Source of the DNA: DASSWG01 sp035704905
GTDB taxonomy: Bacteria > Bacteroidota > Bacteroidia > Flavobacteriales > Flavobacteriaceae
Length of the DNA stretch: 7,107 bases
Direction: 5' to 3'
Assembly: GCA_035704905.1 (NCBI GenBank)
Contig: DASSWN010000129.1
Coordinates: 1 to 7,107, forward strand
A model generated the notes under the pieces. It was not told the DNA's origin. It saw only the letters and a program-made list of their open reading frames with translations, and searched no databases. Of the stretch, positions 1 to 5,101 are shown one piece after another. The position numbers and the translations under genes are program-made. Each line of letters starts with the position of its first letter. The first letter of the stretch is position 1.

Positions 1-5
1 AATTA

Positions 6-1436
6 ATGAAATACAGAAAAAAAACAAAAATCGTTGCCACCCTGGGACCATCCACGCTTTCCAAAGAAATACTGAAAAACATGTTGGAGGCCGGCGTGAA
101 CCTGTTTCGTGTGAATTTTTCGCACGCCAAACATTCAGATGTAAAAAATCGTATTGACACTATTCGCGAGTTGAATGAAAAACACGGCTTCAATGCCGGG
201 ATTCTGGCCGATTTGCAAGGACCAAAACTTCGGGTGGGCACCATGAAAGAAGAAGTTATTGTTTCAAAAGGCGATGAAATTTCTTTCGTTACCGGAAAAG
301 AATTTCAGGGAACCGCGGAACGTGTTTTCATGAATTATGAAGATTTCCCCAAAGATGTCCAAGCAGGGGAACGCATTTTGTTGGATGATGGAAAACTTAT
401 TTTTGAAATTATTTCCTCCAACAAAAAAGACGAAGTGGTCACCAAAGTAATCCAAGGCGGCCCCTTGCGATCCAGAAAAGGCGTCAACCTGCCAAACACA
501 AATATTTCATTGCCGGCAATGACCGAAAAAGACATAAAAGATGCCTTGTTTGCCATTGAACAAAAAGTAGATTGGATCGCCCTTTCTTTCGTTCGCCATG
601 CCAAAGATTTGCAGGAACTGCAGAAAATAATTGCCGATAAAAGCGATCATAAAATTCCAATCATTGCAAAAATAGAAAAGCCCGAAGGCGTAAAAAATAT
701 CGACAAAATTGTGGCCTATTGCGACGGATTGATGGTTGCCCGTGGTGATTTGGGCGTTGAAATCCCGGCACATGAAGTTCCGCTCATTCAAAAACAATTG
801 GTTTTAAAAGCGAAAAAAGCCAGAATTCCCGTCATTATTGCAACGCAAATGATGGAAACCATGATCACCAGCCTCACCCCCACCCGGGCCGAGGTAAACG
901 ATGTGGCAAATTCGGTGATGGACGGTGCCGATGCGGTCATGTTGAGTGGTGAAACTTCCGTCGGAAATTATCCGGTGCAGGTAATTCAAAAAATGGCGCA
1001 AATTATACGAAGCGTGGAAGATTCCCCCCTCATAAAGGTTCCGCATGATCCTCCCACGGTACGCACAAAACGCTATATCACCAAATCCATTTGTTTCCAC
1101 GCCGCCGAAATAGCCAATGAAATCGATGCGCGGGCAATTTGTACATTGACGAATAGTGGCTACACCGCGTTTCAAATTTCGGCATGGAGACCGGAATCAC
1201 ATATTTTGGCCTTCACGTCCAATCATCGTATTCTCACACAACTGAGTCTGCTTTGGGGCGTCAGTGCTGTATTTTACGATGAATTTGTGAGCACGGATGA
1301 AACCGTTTCAGACATCAACAATATCGCAAAAGAAAAAAAATATGTAAAAAAAGGCGACTTTGTGGTCAATTTATCGGCAATGCCAATCATCGATAAGGGC
1401 ATGGTGAACACCTTGCGCATTTCAGAAATCAAGTAA
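6..1436 (+). CDS. pyk: Pyruvate kinase, K+-independent type
   Basis: Cytosolic enzyme of the last glycolytic step, converting phosphoenolpyruvate and ADP to pyruvate and ATP. The 476 residues match the usual bacterial length of about 470-480. The TIM-barrel A domain (about 1-70 and 168-345) holds RVNFSH (35-40), the active-site stretch AKIEKPEG (221-228; K222 and E224), MVARGDLGVE (243-252), ATQMMETM (279-286), TRAEV (293-297) and SGET (314-317). Residues 71-167 form the B lid, and about 346-476 the C domain. The segment DLQGPKLRVG (69-78) carries Leu, Gln, Lys and Val where rabbit muscle enzyme has Thr113, Lys114, Glu117 and Thr120; this is the set known from K+-independent enzymes such as E. 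coli PykA. The ATG overlaps a TAA at 4-6 (TAATG), so pyk may be the distal gene of an operon whose previous gene lies outside the window. No Shine-Dalgarno can be judged from five upstream bases. It converges on dinB. Confidence 0.97.
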   Translation: MKYRKKTKIVATLGPSTLSKEILKNMLEAGVNLFRVNFSHAKHSDVKNRIDTIRELNEKHGFNAGILADLQGPKLRVGTMKEEVIVSKGDEISFVTGKEFQGTAERVFMNYEDFPKDVQAGERILLDDGKLIFEIISSNKKDEVVTKVIQGGPLRSRKGVNLPNTNISLPAMTEKDIKDALFAIEQKVDWIALSFVRHAKDLQELQKIIADKSDHKIPIIAKIEKPEGVKNIDKIVAYCDGLMVARGDLGVEIPAHEVPLIQKQLVLKAKKARIPVIIATQMMETMITSLTPTRAEVNDVANSVMDGADAVMLSGETSVGNYPVQVIQKMAQIIRSVEDSPLIKVPHDPPTVRTKRYITKSICFHAAEIANEIDARAICTLTNSGYTAFQISAWRPESHILAFTSNHRILTQLSLLWGVSAVFYDEFVSTDETVSDINNIAKEKKYVKKGDFVVNLSAMPIIDKGMVNTLRISEIK

Positions 1437-1443
1437 CTCGAAA

Positions 1444-1472
1444 TTGGCAAATCATTGATTTCTATGTGCCAA
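1444..1472. terminator. Weak inverted repeat between convergent pyk and dinB
   Basis: TTGGCA (1444-1449) and TGCCAA (1467-1472) are perfect complements. Between them AATC-ATT-GATT can form a second small stem. The structure begins 8 bases after the pyk stop and covers the last codons of dinB, so it could end transcription from both sides. There is no T tract on either strand, and part of it is constrained as dinB coding sequence, so the match may be chance. Confidence 0.25.
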
Positions 1473-2669
1473 CACAATTGGCGGTTCGCCATTGAACGGA
1501 TTGTCCATCCTACCAATGGTTTTTGCGCCCAGGGAAGCGGCTTTCATCAGGCTGTGTTCCCCAAATCGAGTTTTTATATAATCGATGGAACGGTATAAAT
1601 TCAACATTTTTTCGGAATCGTCGAACAAATTGATTTGGTAATTTCCACCTGCCAAATCGGAAAATTTTATGCCAATCAAGCGAATCAACAAGCGTCGGGA
1701 ATACAATTTCCTGAAGAGCTCTTCCACTTTCGGCATCAAAATATGATCGGCGCTGGTATAGGGTATTTTTAGCTGTTTGGAGCAAGTGTTGAAATCGGAG
1801 TACCGAATTTTCACACTGATGCAAGAAGTCAATTTATTTCCCCGCCGCAATTGGTACGATAAACTTTCGGTCATCGCGGTCAAGGTCGTATGCAGTTTTT
1901 CCATATCAATGGTGTCGCGCCCAAATGTGCGTTCGGTGGAAATGGATTTGCGTTCATGAAACAAAATAATGGGGCGATCGTCGAGCCCATTTGCGTTTTT
2001 CCAAATAGTGCGGCCATTTTTCCCCAGCACACTTTCCAACATTTCCACCGGCATTTCTTGCAAGGTGCGAATTTCCCGAATGCCCAAGTTCAGTAGCTTT
2101 TGAAAGGTTTTATCGCCAATTCCGGGAATTCGGCTTGCTGGCAATGGGGCCAAAAAACCTTTTTCCTCCCCATTTCGAATAAGCAACTGATTATTTGGCT
2201 TGGCCTCGCCCGTGGCAATTTTTGAAACCACTTTGTTTTGCGAGAGTCCAAAAGAAATCGGCAAACCACTTTCTTTGATAATTTGTTCGCGCAATTCGGT
2301 GGCAAATTGATAGGTGCCAAAAAATTTATCCATTCCGCTGAGGTCCGCATAAAATTCATCGATACTCGATTTTTCAAAAGCCGGGACGTTGCTTTTTATT
2401 ATATCGGTCACCAAATGCGAATACTTGGTGTAAGTTCCCGCATTTCCCCTAATAACCGTAGCTTGCGGACAAAGGTTTCGGGCAACTTTCATGGCCATGC
2501 CCGAGCGCACCCCAAATTTTCGGGTTTCATAACTGCAAGCGGCAACCACCCCGCGATCGCCGGTTCCACCAACCAACAAAGGCTTGTTCTGAAGTCGGGA
2601 ATCGAGCAAACGTTCCACCGACACAAAAAAAGTATCTAAATCCAAGTGTACTATCGCACGGTTTTTCAT
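1452..2669 (-). CDS. dinB: DNA polymerase IV (Y-family translesion polymerase)
   Basis: Error-prone DNA polymerase that copies past damaged template bases; 405 residues, intact. The palm and finger motifs are clear. HLDLDTFF (8-15) supplies metal-binding D10 and the steric-gate aromatic F15 (equivalent to F13 of E. coli DinB). ACSYETRKFGVRSGM (44-58) has the nucleotide-contacting Y47 and R51. SSIDEFY (101-107) gives catalytic D104 and E105, and K146 and K150 follow. A helix-hairpin-helix thumb region lies near PGIGDKTFQKLLNLGI (182-197), and the little-finger domain fills about 240-340. QINLF (345-349) fits the QxxLF beta-clamp binding motif. About 56 residues follow it, ending in NPFNGEPP...AHRNQ, whereas E. 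coli DinB ends at its clamp motif; UmuC-like relatives also have a tail there. UmuC itself is unlikely because the N-terminus and active-site context are DinB-like. The ATG gives a normal family N-terminus. The gene is convergent with pyk and preceded by a -7 box and paired palindromes. Confidence 0.96.
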   Translation of the reverse strand: MKNRAIVHLDLDTFFVSVERLLDSRLQNKPLLVGGTGDRGVVAACSYETRKFGVRSGMAMKVARNLCPQATVIRGNAGTYTKYSHLVTDIIKSNVPAFEKSSIDEFYADLSGMDKFFGTYQFATELREQIIKESGLPISFGLSQNKVVSKIATGEAKPNNQLLIRNGEEKGFLAPLPASRIPGIGDKTFQKLLNLGIREIRTLQEMPVEMLESVLGKNGRTIWKNANGLDDRPIILFHERKSISTERTFGRDTIDMEKLHTTLTAMTESLSYQLRRGNKLTSCISVKIRYSDFNTCSKQLKIPYTSADHILMPKVEELFRKLYSRRLLIRLIGIKFSDLAGGNYQINLFDDSEKMLNLYRSIDYIKTRFGEHSLMKAASLGAKTIGRMDNPFNGEPPIVLAHRNQ

Positions 2670-2678
2670 AGGTTTATT

Positions 2679-2708
2679 GGAAAAATTCCTTGTTATGGAA
2701 ATATTCCA
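2679..2708. promoter_or_regulatory. Two tandem GGAA-N3-TTCC palindromes in the dinB leader (putative operator)
   Basis: GGAAAAATTCC (2679-2689) and TGGAAATATTCCA (2696-2708) share 10 of 11 core bases and have centres 18 bp apart. The first begins 10 bases upstream of the dinB ATG. The second touches the predicted -7 box, so it would cover the transcription start region. Paired dyads on and just after a promoter are typical of repressor binding. The regulator is unknown; a damage-responsive repressor would fit dinB, but that is inference from position only. Confidence 0.4.
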
Positions 2709-2714
2709 AAAGTA
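2707..2714 (-). promoter_or_regulatory. Predicted dinB promoter, Bacteroidota -7 box
   Basis: Read on the minus strand this is TACTTTTG, an exact match to the TAnnTTTG -7 element used by the primary sigma factor of Bacteroidota. It ends 38 bases before the dinB start codon. No TTG lies at the usual -33 distance; that position is a T-rich run (reverse complement of 2731-2740). The call therefore rests on the -7 element and its placement. Confidence 0.4.
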
Positions 2715-2730
2715 AACTAATTTTCAGCAG

Positions 2731-2798
2731 TGAAAAAAAATTTAACGAAGGATTTTTTCAAGATGAAAAATGTAAAATTTCACTTTGAAGTTTTCATC
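2731..2798. repeat. Four alternating complementary arms (TGAAAAA / TTTTTCA)
   Basis: Arm A TGAAAAAA (2731-2738) pairs with arm B TTTTTTCA (2753-2760). Arm B also pairs with arm C TGAAAAA (2764-2770) as a 7-bp stem with a 3-base loop (AGA). Arm C with its flank, GATGAAAA (2762-2769), pairs with arm D TTTTCATC (2791-2798). Two exclusive folds, A:B plus C:D or B:C, are therefore possible. The stems are nearly all A:T, so they are weak as RNA and could arise by chance in such sequence. Confidence 0.3.
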
Positions 2799-2894
2799 AC
2801 CAATCAAGTTAATTGCTATTACAAAACCCTTTTTGTCCCATCCCTTCATCAATTCCGAGAACGTGTAAAAGATAAAAGGTTTGAAAACACTTGA
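2763..2894 (+). CDS. Doubtful 43-residue small ORF
   Basis: An ATG at 2763 opens 43 codons ending in TGA at 2892-2894, in the same direction as the exporter genes. AAGGA (2748-2752) lies 10 bases before the ATG, a better Shine-Dalgarno than any other gene here shows. The product would be basic and aromatic-rich (begins MKNVKFHFEV, ends KRFENT), with no signal peptide, membrane segment or motif I recognise. Its start lies inside the complementary arms. Length and AT-rich context make chance a good explanation. Confidence 0.15.
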   Translation: MKNVKFHFEVFITNQVNCYYKTLFVPSLHQFRERVKDKRFENT

Positions 2895-3063
2895 ACAAGT
2901 TTCTGCGAAAATCAGCGGGAAATATGTATAATGATGCTTTCAAAAAGTTATTGTTTAACTGACTAATTCGATAACGAGTTTTCATATTTTCGAAAAAACA
3001 GTATTTTCACCGTAACAAAAAGCTAGCTTCATCGTCAAACTATTAAAAATCAACCAATTTATC

Positions 3064-3963
3064 TTGGAAACAATTCTTACTTTAAACCGGCTCACCAAAA
3101 AATTCGGGATTGTAACAGCTGTGAACGACTTGAGTTTCAGCATTGAAAAAGGAAATGTTTACGGCATTTTAGGCCCCAACGGCAGCGGAAAATCGACCAC
3201 GTTGGGAATGGTGTTGAACGTGGTGAACAAAACCAGCGGCGATTTTCAATGGTTTGACGGAACAAGCACGGTGCATGAAGCCTTGAAAAAAGTGGGCGCC
3301 ATCATTGAACGTCCGAATTTCTATCCGTATATGAGCGCCAAACAAAATTTGGATTTGGTGTGCAAAATCAAGTTGGTTTCGCCACACAAAATCGAAGAAA
3401 AACTGGAATTGGTTGGACTTTTGGATCGGAAAAACAGCAAATTCAGCACCTTTTCATTGGGAATGAAGCAACGTTTGGCCATCGCCTCGGCTTTGCTGAA
3501 CGACCCCGAAATCTTGATTTTGGACGAACCCACAAACGGTCTGGACCCGCAAGGAATTCACCAAATTAGGGAAATTATTAGGAAAATAGCGGCACAAGGA
3601 ACCACCATTTTATTGGCTTCGCATCTTTTGGATGAAGTGGAAAAAGTTTGTTCGCATGTAATCATCATTCGAAAAGGCGAAAAACTATACAGCGGCCGCG
3701 TGGACGAAATGAATGCCAGCCACGGATTTTTTGAACTGAAAGCAGAAAATCAAGCAGCCTTGTTCCAATTTTTGGAAAAAAACACTTCTTTTCAAAAAGT
3801 AGTCGAAAATGAAAACGGAACCATCAAAGCGATTTTGGCCGAACCTCTGGATGCCTCCGAACTAAACCGAATTTTGATCGAAAACAAGATTTTTCTTTCC
3901 CATTTGATAAAACGACGCGAAAGTTTGGAAGAACAATTTTTGGAACTTACCTCGAAACTTTAG
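3064..3963 (+). CDS. ABC-2 type exporter, ATP-binding subunit (BcrA/CcmA-like)
   Basis: Cytoplasmic ATPase that powers the membrane partner encoded next to it; 299 residues. It shows Walker A GPNGSGKST (37-45), a variant signature SLGMKQR (131-137), Walker B with catalytic Glu in LILDEPTNGLDP (151-162; E155), the D-loop GLD and the switch histidine H187 in LASHLLDE. The Q-loop region IIERPNFYPYM (80-90) has Glu where many ABC ATPases have Gln, as I recall for bacitracin/lantibiotic-resistance type ATPases. Residues from about 215 form the C-terminal accessory region of this family. TTG at 3064 is chosen as start: the frame is closed by TAA at 3013-3015, no ATG or GTG lies between, the next in-frame Met is beyond Walker A, and ETILTLNRLTKKFG is a normal family N-terminus. 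The substrate cannot be told. It is not the gliding protein GldA, whose sequence and partners differ. The TAG stop is the first triplet of a 12-bp repeat. Confidence 0.92.
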   Translation: METILTLNRLTKKFGIVTAVNDLSFSIEKGNVYGILGPNGSGKSTTLGMVLNVVNKTSGDFQWFDGTSTVHEALKKVGAIIERPNFYPYMSAKQNLDLVCKIKLVSPHKIEEKLELVGLLDRKNSKFSTFSLGMKQRLAIASALLNDPEILILDEPTNGLDPQGIHQIREIIRKIAAQGTTILLASHLLDEVEKVCSHVIIIRKGEKLYSGRVDEMNASHGFFELKAENQAALFQFLEKNTSFQKVVENENGTIKAILAEPLDASELNRILIENKIFLSHLIKRRESLEEQFLELTSKL

Positions 3964-4026
3964 GCTATAAGCCTTAAGCTGTAGGCTATAAGCTATAAAA
4001 CGAAACCCGAAACCAATAACCAATAA
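3961..4026. repeat. Spacer built of three short direct repeats
   Basis: The 71 bases between the ATPase and permease genes are almost wholly repeats. TAGGCTATAAGC occurs at 3961-3972 and 3982-3993, and a partial third copy, AAGCTATAAA, follows at about 3991-4000. CGAAACC occurs in tandem at 4001-4007 and 4008-4014, and CCAATAA in tandem at 4013-4019 and 4020-4026. The ATPase stop codon lies within the first repeat. I recall similar strings in spacers of other Flavobacteriia; their function is unknown. No promoter or terminator is visible, which fits read-through into the permease gene. Confidence 0.7.
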
Positions 4027-4034
4027 TTTTTCCT

Positions 4035-4868
4035 ATGCTTCGATTGCTAAACATAGAATTTCAAAAATTGCGCTATAGCAGTTCTGCTAAAGTATTGAGC
4101 ATCATATATTTCGTATTGATCACTTTTCTGGCACTGTTCGCTTCCATTGAATTTAATTTTGGTGGCGCGAAATTTCAATTGGCCGAAATGGGCATTTTCA
4201 ATTTTCCGTATATCTGGCATTTCAACAGTTATTTTGCTGCCTTGCTGAAAATATTTTTGGCGGTGGTCATTGTTTCCATGATGTCGAATGAATATTCGAA
4301 CCGAACCTTGAAACAAAATTTGATCGATGGCTTGAGCAAAAAAGAATTCATTTTATCGAAATTTTATACCGTTTTAGTTTTTGCGGTTGTTTCTACCTTG
4401 TTCGTTTTTCTGGTTTCGCTGATATTGGGGCTCATTTTTTCCGATTATACCGAAATTTCCATCATTTTCACCGATTTGGAATATTTGATCGGCTATTTTG
4501 TAAAGCTTGTCGGCTTCTTTTCCTTCTGTTTGTTTTTGGGAATGCTGCTGAAACGTTCCGCTTTTGCATTGGGGTTTCTGGCCGTTTGGTGGATTTTCGA
4601 AGGAATTGCACATCTGGTTTTACGGTATGTTTTTGAAAACAACGATTATGTGCCGATGCTGATGCAATTTTTCCCATTGGAATCCATGAGCAATTTGGTG
4701 AAGGAACCTTTGACACGCATCAATATGGTGCAAACCGCTGCCAATCAACTCGGTGAGGAATTCACCAAAGATTACGGCGTACACTGGTACCAAATCCTGA
4801 TTGTATTGGTTTGGACCTTTCTTTTCGTTTATTTTTCTTATTCCTTGTTGAAAAAACGGGATTTATGA
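4035..4868 (+). CDS. ABC-2 type exporter, permease subunit
   Basis: Inner-membrane partner of the preceding ATPase; 277 residues. Six hydrophobic segments are visible at about 18-38, 66-84, 112-136, 152-172, 176-196 and 252-271, the usual count for ABC-2 permeases. The cytoplasmic stretch NEYSNRTLKQNLIDGLSKKEF (85-105) between helices 2 and 3 resembles the conserved loop that contacts the ATPase in this family. A soluble loop of about 55 residues lies between helices 5 and 6 and is probably extracytoplasmic. The protein ends in a basic tail (LLKKRDL). It follows the ATPase gene by 71 bases on the same strand, so the two probably share one transcript and work as a dimer of each. The substrate is unknown: ions, peptides, antibiotics and lipids are all possible for the family. 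There is no Shine-Dalgarno before the ATG; TTTTTCCT precedes it. Confidence 0.88.
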   Translation: MLRLLNIEFQKLRYSSSAKVLSIIYFVLITFLALFASIEFNFGGAKFQLAEMGIFNFPYIWHFNSYFAALLKIFLAVVIVSMMSNEYSNRTLKQNLIDGLSKKEFILSKFYTVLVFAVVSTLFVFLVSLILGLIFSDYTEISIIFTDLEYLIGYFVKLVGFFSFCLFLGMLLKRSAFALGFLAVWWIFEGIAHLVLRYVFENNDYVPMLMQFFPLESMSNLVKEPLTRINMVQTAANQLGEEFTKDYGVHWYQILIVLVWTFLFVYFSYSLLKKRDL

Positions 4869-4893
4869 GCAAAAACCTTCGGACTCCTGCAAG

Positions 4894-4914
4894 CCTGCCT
4901 TGCCGTCTGGCAGG
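4894..4914. repeat. GC-rich hairpin after the permease gene
   Basis: CCTGCC (4894-4899) and GGCAGG (4909-4914) form a perfect 6-bp stem with a 9-base loop, 25 bases after the permease stop. An exclusive alternative is GCAAG (4889-4893) with CTTGC (4899-4903). Only GGTTTC follows, so it is not a classic intrinsic terminator, though it could slow polymerase or protect the 3' end of the exporter mRNA. Confidence 0.4.
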
Positions 4915-4918
4915 GTTT

Positions 4919-5020
4919 CAAAAACCTTGTAGGTATTGCGCTTAAACACATTTACAAACCTACAAGGTCCAAAAACTTTGTCCGTATTGGGCTGAAACAA
5001 ATTTACAAACCTACAAGGTC
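4919..5020. repeat. Two 51-bp tandem units with CCTACAAGG palindromes
   Basis: Units 4919-4969 and 4970-5020 are adjacent and differ at 6 of 51 positions. In the first, ACCTTGTAGGT (4924-4934) and ACCTACAAGGT (4958-4968) are a perfect 11-bp inverted repeat around a 23-base loop. In the second the right arm (5009-5019) is intact, but the left arm (4975-4985, ACTTTGTCCGT) has three changes. A 10-base fragment of the unit start, CAAAAACCTT, also occurs at 4870-4879. I recall such CCTACAAGG palindromes as common dispersed elements in Bacteroidota. Confidence 0.75.
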
Positions 5021-5042
5021 TAAAAAAGCCCTTTTTCCAAAA

Positions 5043-5071
5043 TTGTAGTTTTAAAAATTACACTACCTTTA
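5043..5071 (+). promoter_or_regulatory. Predicted Bacteroidota promoter of the surface-protein gene
   Basis: TTG (5043-5045) is followed after 18 bases by TACCTTTA (5064-5071), which matches TAnnTTTG in all but the last base. Both the elements and the spacing fit the -33/-7 pattern of flavobacterial primary promoters. Transcription would start near 5076 and give a leader of roughly 25 bases. This suggests the gene is transcribed separately from the exporter upstream. Confidence 0.45.
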
Positions 5072-5101
5072 AATTTTTCAAACTCGACCCCCACGTATGA
5101 A

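Larger units (their letters stand above)
2670..3063. other. AT-rich divergent intergenic region between dinB and the ABC exporter genes
   Basis: This 394-base spacer holds control sequences for two divergent units. The dinB side has the palindrome pair and -7 box. The middle (2731-2798) has alternating complementary arms and a doubtful 43-codon ORF. The exporter side has two perfect 10-bp palindromes, TTTTCGAAAA (2987-2996) and AAGCTAGCTT (3020-3029). A near match to the -7 consensus, TATTTTCG (2985-2992), overlaps the first but has no TTG at the right distance. I could not place a convincing promoter for the exporter. No RNA gene is recognisable. Confidence 0.6.

Noticed and set aside
804..1175. 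123-codon minus-strand frame
   Set aside because: It is antisense to the active-site part of pyruvate kinase, which is unmistakably coding on the plus strand.
2238..2639. 133-codon plus-strand frame opposite dinB
   Set aside because: It overlaps the catalytic core of dinB on the other strand and has no family resemblance.
1452..2669. umuC / DNA polymerase V
   Set aside because: The HLDLDTFF start, SSIDEFY and little-finger motifs are those of DinB, and no umuD is adjacent; only the tail after the clamp motif is UmuC-like.
2927..2932. TATAAT, an E. coli-like -10 box
   Set aside because: No -35 element at 16-18 bases. Bacteroidota primary sigma factors use TAnnTTTG, and the match is expected by chance in AT-rich DNA.
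3064..3963. Gliding-motility ATPase gldA
   Set aside because: The N-terminus, Q-loop and signature resemble BcrA-type exporters, and the neighbouring permease does not suggest GldF or GldG.
4919..5020. Possible CRISPR array
   Set aside because: There are only two directly adjacent, diverged units with no spacers and no cas genes.
5022..5038. AAAAAG-CC-CTTTTT as an intrinsic terminator
   Set aside because: The stem is only five A:T pairs with a 4-base loop, with no T tract beyond it; too weak to call.
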